From assembly GCF_901212655.1 (NCBI RefSeq), contig NZ_CAAKON010000041.1, forward strand, positions 62,001-126,000: DNA of 64,000 nt, given 5' to 3'. The first letter of the stretch is position 1, and every line of letters starts with the position of its first letter. A program made the position numbers and the translations under genes. Positions 9,627 through 19,448 of the stretch are shown in pieces. This stretch comes from Olsenella uli. Its GTDB lineage: Bacteria; Actinomycetota; Coriobacteriia; Coriobacteriales; Atopobiaceae. The notes beneath the pieces were generated by a model. It did no database searches, was not told the origin of the DNA, and saw only the letters and a list, made by a program, of their open reading frames with translations.

Positions 9627-10169
9627 ATGAAAGTCATCCTTCTGGGTGAGCTCAAGGGCAAGGGCGGAGAGGGCGACGTCGTCGAGGTCGCCCAGGGGTT
9701 CGCTGAGAACTTCCTGTTCCCCAACCGCATGGCCCTGAAGGCCACCAAGGGCAATCTGAAGCAGCTCGAGGAGCGTCGTCACAACATCGAGAAGCGCGAG
9801 GCTCAGCGCATCGCTGATGCCGAGGCTCTCAAGGCCGCCCTTGACGGCAAGACGGTCCTGATCGACGCCAAGGTTGGCGACGAGGGCCAGCTCTTCGGTT
9901 CCGTGACCAACGTCATGGTTGCCGATTCCATCAAGAACGAGCTTGGTGTCGAGGTCGAGCGTAAGCGCATCGAGCTCAACCGCGCCATCAAGACTTCTGG
10001 CCTGCACACCGTCAAGGTGAGCCTCTACCGCGAGATCGCGGCCGAGATCAACCTTCAGGTTGGCAAGCCCGTCGAGAAGGAGCCGGTTGTCGAGGAGGCC
10101 GCGGCTGACGCCGAGGCTACCGAGACCGAGGCTGCTGCCGAGGCCGAGACCACCGAGGCTGCCGAGTAG
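9627..10169 (+). CDS. rplI: 50S ribosomal protein bL9
   Basis: 180 residues. N-terminal RNA-binding domain (MKVILLGELKGKGGEGDVVEVAQGFAENFL), the long connecting helix (KQLEERRHNIEKREAQRIADAEAL), and the C-terminal domain (GSVTNVMVADSIKNELGVEVERKRIEL). Beyond the normal end near residue 150 it carries an Ala/Glu/Thr-rich acidic tail of about 30 residues (ATETEAAAEAETTEAAE), an extension that is common in high-GC Actinomycetota. Start chosen at the ATG after AAGTAAGGA; a GTG 6 bases upstream is less likely. Last gene of its operon. Confidence 0.96.
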   Translation: MKVILLGELKGKGGEGDVVEVAQGFAENFLFPNRMALKATKGNLKQLEERRHNIEKREAQRIADAEALKAALDGKTVLIDAKVGDEGQLFGSVTNVMVADSIKNELGVEVERKRIELNRAIKTSGLHTVKVSLYREIAAEINLQVGKPVEKEPVVEEAAADAEATETEAAAEAETTEAAE

Positions 10170-10204
10170 GCACGCTTCAAGTCTCGAATTTGATTTGAGC
10201 TGAG

Positions 10205-10234
10205 GGCTCGCATCCATTGGCTGCGAGCCTTTTT
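10205..10234 (+). terminator. rplI operon terminator
   Basis: 8-bp stem GGCTCGCA / TGCGAGCC with five T. Confidence 0.88.
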
Positions 10235-10886
10235 GCTTGCTTTACGGCTGGGGCAGGCTGGTTCCGGCGGTCGCATTCTGTGCCCGAGGGGCCCGAGCGC
10301 AGCTGGCCTCGGTGGCTGAAACTCGCACCTCACGGCGAAGATGTCTCCCTTGGGGGAGTTTCGCGAGTTGTGCGTATTCCCGCTCGTGATGCGGCATCCC
10401 GCGGGCAAATCATCGGCGGGTTGCCTTCTTCGACATTCTTTGTGACAAGCTCTGACAATCCTCGTAGGGTGTGTTGCTCACTCGCACTTTCAATCGTGCC
10501 GGCGAGTTTTGGTTTGCGGTACGCCTTACGGCGGCTTTACCTCGATAGGTGCATTTACCTGCGACTATACGAAAAGGCTGGTAAAATGGGCGACTCACAA
10601 GGCGGCGCTTGGCTTCACGTATGGACGGACGGCAGGTTGTTCGTTCATGTTGAAAACATGCGCTGCCCCCATTTCTCAATTGTTGAAAAGTGTGAAAACT
10701 CAAAACGCTCGAGGTAGAAGGCATGAGGAATTAACAATGCCTAAATGGCGCTTACGAAACCGAGTTGCAGTGCCGCCGCCCGGCTATGGCAGAGAAGCGG
10801 AGATGCGCACGGACCTGCTGGTCACAAATGGCGCCCATGTACTATAGACGTGCATATTTGCACGTAGGGAACTCCCGAAAGGCCTT
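10235..10886. other. 650-base region without a recognisable gene
   Basis: The stretch 10400-10850 is visibly more AT-rich than its surroundings (for example TTGTTGAAAAGTGTGAAAACTC near 10680). Overlapping open frames exist on both strands, but none has a convincing start, composition or family. TACTAT at 10840-10845 may be a -10 for dnaB. It may be a long dnaB leader or decayed DNA. Confidence 0.4.
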
Positions 10887-12287
10887 ATGGACGACAACGC
10901 CTACAACTCCGCGCCCTCACCGGCATCCTTCGACTCCATCAAGCGTATGCCCCAAGACATTGCCGCCGAGCGCTCCGTGCTCTCGGCGATGCTGCTCTCC
11001 CCCGAAGTCCTGGAATCTGCGCTTGTCGAGATCGGCGAGGACGACTTCTTCCTCGACGCCAACCGCATCATCTTCAAGGCCATGCGTACGATGTTCGAGC
11101 GCGGCAACCCCCTGGACCCGATCTCCCTTGCGGACTATCTCACGTCTACGGGCGAGCTCGAGCGCGCCGGAGGCATTGCCGCCCTCGCGCGCCTTGGCGA
11201 GGATACGTTTGCCATCGCAAGCTGGAAGCACCATGCTGAGATTCTTCATCGCGACTCGACCCTCCGCCTGATGATTGATGCCTCCGCCAAGATCGCGAAC
11301 CTCGCGATCAACGCGCCCGAGGACACCAAGGAGGTCGTTGACACCGCCGAGAAGATGCTGCTCGACGTCACGAACCGCGACATCAAGACGACGTACGTCA
11401 CCATCGAGGACGCGATGGTGAGCCTGCAGGACGACCTGTCCCGCATGAGCCAGGAGGGCGGTCAGGCCGCCGGCATCATGACGGGTTTCCCAACGATGGA
11501 CCGCATGTTCATTGGCCTGCGCGCCGGCCAGATGATCGTCATCGGTGCCCGACCGGGCGTTGGCAAGACGTCCTTCGCCCTCAACCTCGCCGTGCAGATG
11601 GCGCAGGGCGGCACCACGGTCTGCTTCTTCTCGCTCGAGATGAGCTCGGAGGAAATCGCGCAGCGGCTTCTCTCCACCTACTCGATGGTGCCCCTGCAGG
11701 ACATTCGATCCGGAAACATCAAGCCCGAGGAGTGGACCCAGATCCTACAGGCCACGCAGGACCTCTCCAAGCTCGACCTGCTCATCGACGACACGCCCGG
11801 CACCACCGTGACCGAGGTTCGTGCCAAGGCGCGCCGCATGCTCCGCAACAAGGAGCGCGGCGTGGTGATTCTCGACTACCTGCAGCTTGTGAGCCCGCCG
11901 CCGTCGAAGCGCTCCGACTCGCGTGCCACCGAGGTGTCCGAGATGAGTCGTGGCATCAAGATCATGGCCAAGGACCTGGGCATTCCTGTCATCGCGCTGT
12001 CGCAGCTCTCGCGTAAGAACGAGGACAGAACCGGACACCGCGGCAAGCGCCCGCAGCTTTCCGACTTGCGTGAGTCTGGCTCCATCGAGCAAGACGCCGA
12101 CATCGTTATCCTGCTCGACCGCTCCATGACGGAGGAGGAGGGCGAGCGCGAGGACCGTCCGGACTACGGCGTGACGCAGTTTGTCGTGGCCAAGAACCGT
12201 TCTGGCCCCTTGGGCATCATCGACATGGCGTTCTTTGCGGAGAAGACCAAATTCATGGAGGTCGACACGCACCACGACGACGAATAG
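10887..12287 (+). CDS. dnaB: Replicative DNA helicase DnaB
   Basis: Hexameric 5'-3' helicase of the replication fork. 466 residues, normal length, no intein. N-terminal DnaB domain from about residue 20 (MPQDIAAERSVLSAMLL), linker, then the RecA-like domain beginning AGIMTGFPTMDRMFIGLRAGQ, with Walker A GARPGVGKTS at about 220-229, Walker B VVILDYLQLV, and DnaB motifs RGIKIMAKDLGIPVIALSQLSR and RPQLSDLRESGSIEQDAD. Preceded by a weak CCGAAAGG ribosome site. Sits in the expected place after rplI. A conserved hairpin element follows the stop. Confidence 0.97.
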   Translation: MDDNAYNSAPSPASFDSIKRMPQDIAAERSVLSAMLLSPEVLESALVEIGEDDFFLDANRIIFKAMRTMFERGNPLDPISLADYLTSTGELERAGGIAALARLGEDTFAIASWKHHAEILHRDSTLRLMIDASAKIANLAINAPEDTKEVVDTAEKMLLDVTNRDIKTTYVTIEDAMVSLQDDLSRMSQEGGQAAGIMTGFPTMDRMFIGLRAGQMIVIGARPGVGKTSFALNLAVQMAQGGTTVCFFSLEMSSEEIAQRLLSTYSMVPLQDIRSGNIKPEEWTQILQATQDLSKLDLLIDDTPGTTVTEVRAKARRMLRNKERGVVILDYLQLVSPPPSKRSDSRATEVSEMSRGIKIMAKDLGIPVIALSQLSRKNEDRTGHRGKRPQLSDLRESGSIEQDADIVILLDRSMTEEEGEREDRPDYGVTQFVVAKNRSGPLGIIDMAFFAEKTKFMEVDTHHDDE

Positions 12288-12305
12288 CGCCAGACTGCTC
12301 TCTCC

Positions 12306-12389
12306 GGTCAGCCCGGGGCATTCCATACGTTCGGGTCACTTGCTGCGCAAGTCCCTTAACCCTCGCGTACGGAACGTCCCGGGCTGACC
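12306..12389. repeat. Hairpin-in-hairpin 3' element, copy 2
   Basis: Outer 24-base arms (12306-12329, 12366-12389) pair with three G-T positions. The inner hairpin GGGTCACTTGC-tgc-GCAAGTCCC matches the one after gyrA (2111-2133). It begins 18 bases after the dnaB stop. The rest of the gap to purA (12390-12626) holds a GGGGG/CCCCC hairpin and the purA promoter. Confidence 0.75.
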
Positions 12390-12502
12390 TGCGTTAACTC
12401 GCTTTCGCTGCTCGTCGTCGTGCTGGCGGGGTCGGGAGCTTGTTAGGGGGAAGACTACGAAACCCCCAGAATGACGTGGGCTGTGTGCCATGCCTGCTGC
12501 CG

Positions 12503-12508
12503 TATACT
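12503..12508 (+). promoter_or_regulatory. Likely -10 element of purA
   Basis: TATACT in the context GCCGTATACTTTAC, 118 bases before the purA start. No good -35 hexamer is visible 17 bases upstream. The same GCCGTATACT context precedes the Cys-rich ORF at 43370. Confidence 0.5.
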
Positions 12509-12626
12509 TTACGAGTTGCATGGGTGGCGCTACGTTGCCCTGCGAGCGGGTGCGGATCGCCCGCACTGCACGGGCGGCGCTCGCTGCTCGGCATCGATGT
12601 TTGAGCCGCAAGAGAGGGAGATCTTC

Positions 12627-13913
12627 ATGCCGGCTACTGTACTGGTGGGAACCCAGTGGGGCGACGAGGGCAAGGGTAAGATTACCGACCTCGTCTCCGG
12701 TGATTTCGATTGCGTCTGCCGTTACCAGGGCGGCGCCAACGCCGGTCACACCGTCATCGCTAACGGACACAAGCTCGCCCTGCGCCAGATTCCTTCCGGC
12801 ATCATGCACGAGGATGAGCTGGCCGTCATCGGCAACGGCTGCATCGTGGACCCCGAGGTCGTCATCGGCGAGCTCGACACGCTGCAGGGCCAGGGCATCT
12901 CCTGCAAGGGCCTCCGCATCTCCGGCAACGCCCACATCGTGATGCCGTACCACAAGGTGCTCGACGGCGCCCACGAGCAGAAGCTCGGCAAGAACCTCAT
13001 CGGCACCACCAAGCGCGGTATCGGTCCCTGCTACATGGACAAGATGAACCGCACCGGCCTGCGCATGCAGGACATGTTGGACGATGACACGTTCCGCGAG
13101 AAGCTCGAGTCGGCCCTCGCCTACACCAACCCCATCCTCGAGAAGGTCTACGAGCTGCCGACCTACACCGTCGACCAGATCTGCGAGACCTATCTCCCGT
13201 ACGCCGAGCGCCTGCGTCCCTACATCGTAGAGAGCTCCAAGCTCCTGAACGAGATGCTCGCTGATGGCAAGGACATCCTCTTCGAGGGCGCCCAGGCCAC
13301 GCTGCTCGACATCGACCACGGCACCTACCCGTTCGTGACCTCGTCCAACTGCACCGCCGGCGGCGCTGTGACGGGTTCGGGCGTTGGCCCCACCAACATC
13401 AACCGCGTCCTGGGCATTGTGAAGGCCTACATGACGCGCGTGGGCTCCGGCCCGTTCCCCACGGAGCTCTCCGAGGAGGAGGGTGTGGGCAAGTTCCTGC
13501 TGGACAAGGGCCACGAGTACGGCGTGGTCACCGGTCGTCAGCGTCGCTGCGGCTGGTATGACGCCGTGATCGTCAACTACTCCGCCCGCATCAACGGCCT
13601 CACGGACATCGCGCTCACCAAGCTCGATGTCCTCGGCGGCCTTGACACCATCAAGGTTTGCACCGCCTACGAGTGCGACGGCGTTGAGTACACCACCGTG
13701 CCCGAGCACCAGAGCATCTTCCGCTCGGCCAAGCCGGTCTACACCGAGGTCCCCGGCTGGAAGGAAGACATCTCCGGCTGCAAGACCTTCGACGAGCTGC
13801 CGCAGGCCGCCAAGGACTACATCGAGCTCATCGAGAAGCTCAGTGGCGTGCGCGTGTCGCTCGTTGCCGTTGGCCCGGACCGCAATCAGACCATCAATCG
13901 CTTCTGGAACTAG
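12627..13913 (+). CDS. purA: Adenylosuccinate synthetase
   Basis: Converts IMP and aspartate to adenylosuccinate using GTP, the first committed step to AMP. 428 residues, normal length. Key motifs: VLVGTQWGDEGKGK near the N-terminus with the P-loop and catalytic Asp, GGANAGHT with the catalytic His, KRGIGPCYMDK, FEGAQATLLDIDHGTYPFVTSS, TGRQRRCGW, and the C-terminal LVAVGPDRNQTI. Start at the ATG 6 bases after AGAGGGAG; the longer upstream frame lacks similarity. Single-gene unit, followed by DegV after a weak terminator. Confidence 0.97.
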   Translation: MPATVLVGTQWGDEGKGKITDLVSGDFDCVCRYQGGANAGHTVIANGHKLALRQIPSGIMHEDELAVIGNGCIVDPEVVIGELDTLQGQGISCKGLRISGNAHIVMPYHKVLDGAHEQKLGKNLIGTTKRGIGPCYMDKMNRTGLRMQDMLDDDTFREKLESALAYTNPILEKVYELPTYTVDQICETYLPYAERLRPYIVESSKLLNEMLADGKDILFEGAQATLLDIDHGTYPFVTSSNCTAGGAVTGSGVGPTNINRVLGIVKAYMTRVGSGPFPTELSEEEGVGKFLLDKGHEYGVVTGRQRRCGWYDAVIVNYSARINGLTDIALTKLDVLGGLDTIKVCTAYECDGVEYTTVPEHQSIFRSAKPVYTEVPGWKEDISGCKTFDELPQAAKDYIELIEKLSGVRVSLVAVGPDRNQTINRFWN

Positions 13914-13925
13914 CGACGTCCATGA

Positions 13926-13954
13926 CGGGCCCGGCGTGAGCTGGGCCCGCTTTT
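13926..13954 (+). terminator. Weak purA terminator
   Basis: 7-bp stem CGGGCCC / GGGCCCG with a 10-base loop and four T. The degV ribosome site follows at once, so read-through is likely. Confidence 0.6.
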
Positions 13955-13969
13955 GTTGGGGGAGGCATC

Positions 13970-14839
13970 TTGCAGCACGATTTTGAGATTCTGGCCGACA
14001 GCACCTGCGACCTGTCGCTCGAAGAACTTGCGAGCCTGGGCGTCGAGATGGTGCCGCTCCAGGTCTTTGTTGGCAACAGCAGCTATCAGGACATGATCGA
14101 GATTACGTCCGAGCAGTTCTATGACAAGATGGCAGCCTCCAAGGAGCTGCCGCACAGCTCGCAGCCCTCGCCCACCAGCTTCGTGGCCGCCTACACCAAG
14201 ATGGCCGAGGCCGGAGCCAAGCAGATTCTCTCCATCCACATCGCCTCCGCGCTCTCTGGCACGACCAACTCGGCCCGGCTTGCCGCCGCGGACTCCCCCG
14301 TGCCCGTGCGCGTGTGGGACAGCCGCACCGCCACGATGACGCATGGCATGCTGGTCAAGGAGGCCTGCCGCATGCGCGATGCGGGGGAGACGCTCGAGGC
14401 CACGCTTGATCACCTCGAGAAGCTCCGCGAGCAGGAGCTGCTCATCTTTGTGCCCGACACGCTGGAGAACATTGTCAAGAACGGGCGTTGCTCCCGTGCG
14501 AAGGGCCTCATGAGCTCACTGCTCAACATCAAGGCCGTGCTGGCCGTGGGCGATGACGGCACGCTTTCGCCGGTGGGCAAGGGCCGCGGCACGCAGCGCG
14601 CCCTCGAGGCGATGGCCAAGCTCGTCGAGGACAAGTACGGCAAGGGCGCCAAGCTCACCGCCACGCTCCTGACGGTCCGCAACCAGAAGGGCTGCGACGA
14701 GATGGTCGAGATCCTGCGCAAGCGCGGCTTCGACCTCGACATCGTGGCCACCTACAATGCCGGCCCGGTCATCGCCACGCACACGGGTGCCGGGCTCATC
14801 GGCTTTGGCTGCGTTCCCACCGACGCGCTCTATACGTAG
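13970..14839 (+). CDS. DegV family fatty-acid-binding protein
   Basis: 289 residues. N-terminal [26 protein letters not shown] and the SQPSPTSF and [11 protein letters not shown] motifs are the DegV signature; the C-terminal GAGLIGFGC closes the lipid-binding domain. In Firmicutes homologues (FakB) load fatty acids for the kinase FakA; no fakA is in this window. The start is TTG, supported by GGGGGAGG 5 bases before it and by the family N-terminus. A short terminator-like hairpin separates it from purA. Confidence 0.9.
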   Translation: MQHDFEILADSTCDLSLEELASLGVEMVPLQVFVGNSSYQDMIEITSEQFYDKMAASKELPHSSQPSPTSFVAAYTKMAEAGAKQILSIHIASALSGTTNSARLAAADSPVPVRVWDSRTATMTHGMLVKEACRMRDAGETLEATLDHLEKLREQELLIFVPDTLENIVKNGRCSRAKGLMSSLLNIKAVLAVGDDGTLSPVGKGRGTQRALEAMAKLVEDKYGKGAKLTATLLTVRNQKGCDEMVEILRKRGFDLDIVATYNAGPVIATHTGAGLIGFGCVPTDALYT

Positions 14840-14996
14840 GCCGGAGGACTTGCGTGTGGGCTGACCAGGCTTGGGTCCCGCGGAGAAGGGCGGAGTTCCG
14901 AGGTGGCCTGGCTGTGCCCCTGCCGGCGGGGCTCCCTGCAAGCGGGAACCCACGACTGTTGTTTCACGAGCAACTTCAACGGATAGGAGATTCACC

Positions 14997-16301
14997 ATGA
15001 GCACTGCCGAGAAGGTCGACATTCTCCTGCTAGGCGCCGGTGGTCGCGAGCATGCGATGCTCCGCAAGCTGGCCGAGAGCCCGCGCGCGGGCAAGCTCTG
15101 GGCCGCACCGGGCAACGGCGGCATCCTCGCCGAGGCCGAGCTGGCCGAGGGCCTTGACCAGAATGACCCGGCCGCCGTGGCTGAGTTTGCCAAGACGCAC
15201 GGCATCGGGCTCGTGGTGATTGGCCCAGAGGCCCCGCTCGTGGCTGGCGTGGGCGACGCGGTTCGTGCCGCGGGCATCGCGTGCTTTGGCCCGAGTGGCG
15301 ATGCTGCCCAGATGGAGGGCTCCAAGCTCTTTGCCAAGCAGGTCATGGAGCGTGCGGGCGTTCCCACGGCTCGCTACAAGAGCTTCACCGAGCAGGGTCC
15401 CGCCGAGGATTACGTGTGCGAGCTCGCTGGCCCGTGCGTGGTGAAGGCCGACGGCCTCGCTGCGGGCAAGGGCGTCATTGTGGCGCAGACCACCGACGAG
15501 GCCCTCGCCGGCGTGCGCGAGTGCTTCGCCGGCCAGTTTGGCGCTGCGGGCAACACCGTGGTGGTTGAGGAGATGCTCAAGGGCCCCGAGTGCTCGCTGC
15601 TGGCTCTCACGGACGGCAAGACCGTGATTCCGCTCGCGAGCTCGCAGGATCACAAGCGCGCCCTCGAGGGCGACCTTGGCCCCAACACGGGTGGCATGGG
15701 CGTCTACTCGCCGGTGCCTTTCGTGACGCCCGAGGAGCACGAGGCCATGGTCGAGGTTGAGCGCAAGGTCGTGGCGCAGCTCGCGGCTGACGGCATCACC
15801 TACTCCGGCTGCCTCTACGGCGGCTTCATGCTCACCAAGGACGGCCCCAAGGTGCTCGAGTTCAACGCGCGCTTTGGCGACCCGGAGACCCAGGTGGTGC
15901 TCCCCCGCATGAAGGCCGACCTCGTGGACGTGTTCATGCGTTGCGACAACGGTACGCTCGACGGCGCGGACGTGAGCTGGGACGACGACTGGGCCGTTTC
16001 CGTGGTGCTCACGAGCGCGGGCTACCCCGGCTCCTACGAGAAGGGCAAGGAGGTCACCGGCATCGAGGAGGCCGAGAAGCTCGAGGGCGTCACGGTTTAC
16101 CACGCCGGCACCGCCATGGTGGACGGCAAGCTCGTAACCAACGGTGGTCGCGTGCTCAACGTGACAGCCGTAGCCGGCAGCTTCGAGGGCGCACGCGAGC
16201 AGGCCTACAAGGCGTGCGAGCTTATCGACTTTGAGGGTAAGACGCTCCGTCACGACATCGGTGCCCGCGCCCTTCGCGGCCGCTCCGCCTGGGAGCTCTA
16301 G
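14997..16301 (+). CDS. purD: Phosphoribosylamine-glycine ligase
   Basis: ATP-grasp enzyme making GAR from phosphoribosylamine and glycine (purine step 2). 434 residues. N domain [20 protein letters not shown] with the P-loop-like [26 protein letters not shown]-grasp region AADG-type ([17 protein letters not shown]), [12 protein letters not shown], and the metal site [19 protein letters not shown] domain [12 protein letters not shown]. Start placed at the ATG preceded by GATAGGAG; an in-frame upstream extension of 42 codons has no homology. Confidence 0.96.
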   Translation: MSTAEKVDILLLGAGGREHAMLRKLAESPRAGKLWAAPGNGGILAEAELAEGLDQNDPAAVAEFAKTHGIGLVVIGPEAPLVAGVGDAVRAAGIACFGPSGDAAQMEGSKLFAKQVMERAGVPTARYKSFTEQGPAEDYVCELAGPCVVKADGLAAGKGVIVAQTTDEALAGVRECFAGQFGAAGNTVVVEEMLKGPECSLLALTDGKTVIPLASSQDHKRALEGDLGPNTGGMGVYSPVPFVTPEEHEAMVEVERKVVAQLAADGITYSGCLYGGFMLTKDGPKVLEFNARFGDPETQVVLPRMKADLVDVFMRCDNGTLDGADVSWDDDWAVSVVLTSAGYPGSYEKGKEVTGIEEAEKLEGVTVYHAGTAMVDGKLVTNGGRVLNVTAVAGSFEGAREQAYKACELIDFEGKTLRHDIGARALRGRSAWEL

Positions 16302-16635
16302 CCTGTCAGTGGGGACGGGTTCTTCTGCGACTTTCCTGGTAGTTCGGGAGGTGCGGAATCAGTTTCCAGCCAAAATGTGAGTTGAGGCGTTCTTGAGAGA
16401 GGGGCGTATTTCATCCTGGGGGACGCTCCTGCCTTCGGGAGGGCGCGCCGCGGGCCTCTAAAAGGCCTGCGGCTCGAAGCTCGAGGAGAGTGGAGCCCAA
16501 CCTTGAGAAGGGATGCGGGCCAAAGCTCGATGCGGGCGAGAGCAAACCTCGATGGGATCGCATTCCCAACCTCACGCCAATCGCGAGTGGTCCGCGGGCG
16601 CTAGCCGGCGGACCACCTGTATATAGGGGGTAACC
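16302..16635. other. Gap with two hairpins between purD and the NUDIX gene
   Basis: No gene seen. A stem GCCGC-GGCCT / AGGCC-GCGGC (16447-16473) and a 9-bp stem GTGGTCCGC / GCGGACCAC (16587-16595, 16608-16616) are visible; neither has a T-run. TATATA sits 17 bases before the next start codon. Confidence 0.5.
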
Positions 16636-17469
16636 ATGAGTGAAGAGGCTAAGGACAGCAAGGACATCACGGAGGCGGCCGAGCGGGGGGCGTCACGCGC
16701 CGACGGCAATCATGTCGACGTCTCCCCCGCAGCCGAGCGAGGCGCCGGCGTGGCCGAGCCTGACACCACCGCGGCAGACGTGCTCGATGCGGCCGAGGCA
16801 TTCACCTACGACGGCGACCGCTCCACGCACGACCACGCGAGCGGCGAGCCCCAGCGCCGCGACTTCGTCCGCGGAGACGATGACCCGCGTGATGCCGCCC
16901 TCGCAGAGCACCCGCTGACCGAGGAGACTGCCTGGACCGGCCGCATCTTCTCCGTGAGCCGCCTGCACGTGAAGCTCCCCGACGGCCGTGAGGCCATTCG
17001 CGACGTGGTGCGCCATCCGGGCGCCGTTGCCATCGTGGCCCTCACCGATGACGGTCGCATCTGCCTCGTGCGCCAGTACCGCACGGCCCTTGGCCGCGTG
17101 ACGGTTGAGATTCCCGCCGGCAAGCTCGACCCGGGCGAGGACCCGCTGCATTGCGCGCATCGTGAGCTGGAGGAGGAGACCGGCCTCACCGCTCGCAAGA
17201 TGGCCTACCTCACGAGCATCGCCAGCTCCGTTGGGTTCAGCGACGAGATTATCCACATCTACATGGCAACGGGCCTGGAGTCCACGCGCTCCAACCCGGA
17301 TGCTGACGAGTTCATCAACGTGGACCTCGTGGAGCTGCCGCAGCTCATCGACGCCGTGCTCGACGGGCGCGTGGAAGATGCGAAGACCGTCGTGGGCGCT
17401 CTTGCCTGCGACGCCGTGGCGCATCGTCTCAATCCGCTTGTAGACGGTGCCGAGTCTCCCCTCACATAG
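16636..17469 (+). CDS. NUDIX hydrolase, ADP-ribose pyrophosphatase type
   Basis: 277 residues. The NUDIX box GX5EX7REUXEEXGU is complete (Gly162 to about 184: GKLDPGEDP then RELEEETGL). The pattern VRQYRTALGRVTVEIPAGKLDPGE is typical of ADP-ribose/NDP-sugar pyrophosphatases (NudF-like). The first ~95 residues are an added, low-complexity, acidic extension rich in Ala, Asp and His (AAERGASRADGNHVDVSPAAERG), with an imperfect internal repeat; it is not part of the family fold and is probably disordered. GGGGGTAACC precedes the ATG. Confidence 0.88.
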   Translation: MSEEAKDSKDITEAAERGASRADGNHVDVSPAAERGAGVAEPDTTAADVLDAAEAFTYDGDRSTHDHASGEPQRRDFVRGDDDPRDAALAEHPLTEETAWTGRIFSVSRLHVKLPDGREAIRDVVRHPGAVAIVALTDDGRICLVRQYRTALGRVTVEIPAGKLDPGEDPLHCAHRELEEETGLTARKMAYLTSIASSVGFSDEIIHIYMATGLESTRSNPDADEFINVDLVELPQLIDAVLDGRVEDAKTVVGALACDAVAHRLNPLVDGAESPLT

Positions 17470-17675
17470 AGTCTGGCCAGCGCAAACCATCGACTGGCGC
17501 CGGCCTTTCCCGACGATGCCATCCGGCGCTGCCGCAGCCTGGCTGTGCCGTTCGCGTCGCCGCCCTTGCCCGATGAAACTGTCTGGTGTGCCTCGTTGCT
17601 CGCCAACGATCTTTCTATCCGGCCGGTCAAGAGCGGAGCCCCCGCCCAGCCACTGAACCAAGAAGGAGCTAGTTA

Positions 17676-19448
17676 GTGTCCAGCAATACCCGCGGCACGT
17701 CCGAGCCGCACAAGAACGGCCACCTCTATCGTGTGTTTCTCTCGTACTACCACGCCCAGTGGCACCTGTTTGCCATCGACTCTGTGGCTGCCCTCGTGAT
17801 GACGGCCGTCGACCTGGCGTTTCCCATCATCCTGCGAGCGCTTACGGGTGGGCTCTTCACCGAGGGCCCGGCGGCGATTCTCGCCCAGCTCTGGGTCATC
17901 GCGGCTGGCCTCGTGGTCATGTATGCCGTGCGCTACGCGTGCCGCTACTTCGTTGGCTACTGGGGTCACGTCATGGGCGCGCGCATGGAGAGCCGCATGC
18001 GCCAGGATCTCTTTGACCAGTACGAGCGCTTCAGCTTCTCGTACTTCGACCGCCACAACACCGGCGACCTCATGAGTCGCGTGGTCTCCGACCTCTTTGA
18101 CATCTGCGAGGCGGCGCACCATGGCCCCGAGTATGCCATCATCTGCGGCGTCAAGATTGCGGGTTCGTTTGCCATCCTCGCCACGATCAACTGGAAGCTA
18201 TCGCTGGCACTTGCTGTCATCACGGCCGTGCTGTGGCTCTACAATGCCCGCGCCAACCAGCGCATGCGCGCCGTGTTCATGGAGAACCGCACGCGCATTG
18301 CGGGCATCAACTCGCAGCTGGAGGACTCGCTTGGTGGCGTGCGCGTGGTGAAGAGCTTTGCCAACGAGGAGGTCGAAAAGCGCAAGTTCGCCCACAGCAA
18401 CGAGGCCTATCTGGAAAGCAAGGCCAAGATGTACCACGTCATGGGCAGCTACCAGGCCATGATTGCCGCGCTGATGGGTCTGCTGTTCACGGTGGTCGTC
18501 GTCTACGGCGGCTACCTTATCGCACAGGGCGAGATGATTCCGGCAGACCTCGCCACCTACGCCCTTTACATCACCACGTTTACGGCGGCGATCGAGCAGC
18601 TTCTCAACTTCACCGAGACGTTCCAGAAGGCCGAGGCGGGCTTCCGCCGCTTCGACGAGATTCTCGCCACCAAGCCGGACGTGCTCGACGCACCTGACGC
18701 GCCCGCATTGCAGGTTACCGAGGGACACGTGGTCTATGACGGCGTGCGCTTCTCCTACGACGGCGAGCATGACGTGATTTGCGGGCTCAACCTTGACATC
18801 AAGCCGGGCGAGACCATCGCGCTTGTTGGCCCTAGTGGCGGCGGCAAGTCCACTACCTGCAGCTTGCTGCCGCGCTTCTACGATGTGGCCGAAGGCTCCA
18901 TTAGCATCGACGGTCAAGACGTGCGCGACGTGACGCAGCAGAGCCTGCGCGAGGCGATTGGCCTCGTGCAGCAGGACGTCTATCTGTTTGATGGGACGAT
19001 TGGCGAGAACATTGCGTATGGGTGCCCGGATGCCACGTTCGAGGAAGTGGTCGAGGCGGCGCGGAATGCCAACATCGACAAGTTCATCGAGAGCCTGCCC
19101 GAGGGCTACGAGACCGAGGTGGGCGAGCGTGGCGCCCGTTTGTCTGGTGGCCAGAAGCAGCGCATTGCGATTGCGCGCGTGTTTTTGAAGGACCCGAAGA
19201 TCCTGGTGCTGGACGAGGCGACGAGCGCGCTTGACAACGAGAGCGAGCATGCGGTGCAGGAGTCGCTCGCGCGCCTGGCTCACGGGCGCACCACGCTCGT
19301 GATCGCGCACAGGCTCTCGACTATCAAGGACGCCGACGAGATTGTGACCATCGAGGGCGGCAAGGCCGTGGAGCGCGGCACCCACGACGAGCTGTTGGCG
19401 CTTGGCGGCACGTATGCCACGTACTACCGCATGCAGTTTGGCGGCTAG
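17676..19448 (+). CDS. ABC exporter half-transporter (ABCB/MdlB-like)
   Basis: 590 residues with a six-helix membrane domain (about 30-320) fused to an ATPase. The ATPase has Walker A GPSGGGKST at about 385, Q-loop VQQDVYLFDGTIGENI, signature LSGGQKQR at about 490, Walker B ILVLDEATSALD, and H-loop VIAHRLST. This is the multidrug/lipid-exporter fold; substrate unknown. A single gene, so the working unit would be a homodimer. GTG start 7 bases after GAAGGAG. The 206-base gap before it shows no terminator, so it may be co-transcribed with the NUDIX gene. Confidence 0.93.
   Translation: MSSNTRGTSEPHKNGHLYRVFLSYYHAQWHLFAIDSVAALVMTAVDLAFPIILRALTGGLFTEGPAAILAQLWVIAAGLVVMYAVRYACRYFVGYWGHVMGARMESRMRQDLFDQYERFSFSYFDRHNTGDLMSRVVSDLFDICEAAHHGPEYAIICGVKIAGSFAILATINWKLSLALAVITAVLWLYNARANQRMRAVFMENRTRIAGINSQLEDSLGGVRVVKSFANEEVEKRKFAHSNEAYLESKAKMYHVMGSYQAMIAALMGLLFTVVVVYGGYLIAQGEMIPADLATYALYITTFTAAIEQLLNFTETFQKAEAGFRRFDEILATKPDVLDAPDAPALQVTEGHVVYDGVRFSYDGEHDVICGLNLDIKPGETIALVGPSGGGKSTTCSLLPRFYDVAEGSISIDGQDVRDVTQQSLREAIGLVQQDVYLFDGTIGENIAYGCPDATFEEVVEAARNANIDKFIESLPEGYETEVGERGARLSGGQKQRIAIARVFLKDPKILVLDEATSALDNESEHAVQESLARLAHGRTTLVIAHRLSTIKDADEIVTIEGGKAVERGTHDELLALGGTYATYYRMQFGG

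Noticed and set aside
10217..10717. + strand open frame of 166 codons after rplI
   Set aside because: Begins inside the rplI terminator, has mixed composition and no ribosome site.
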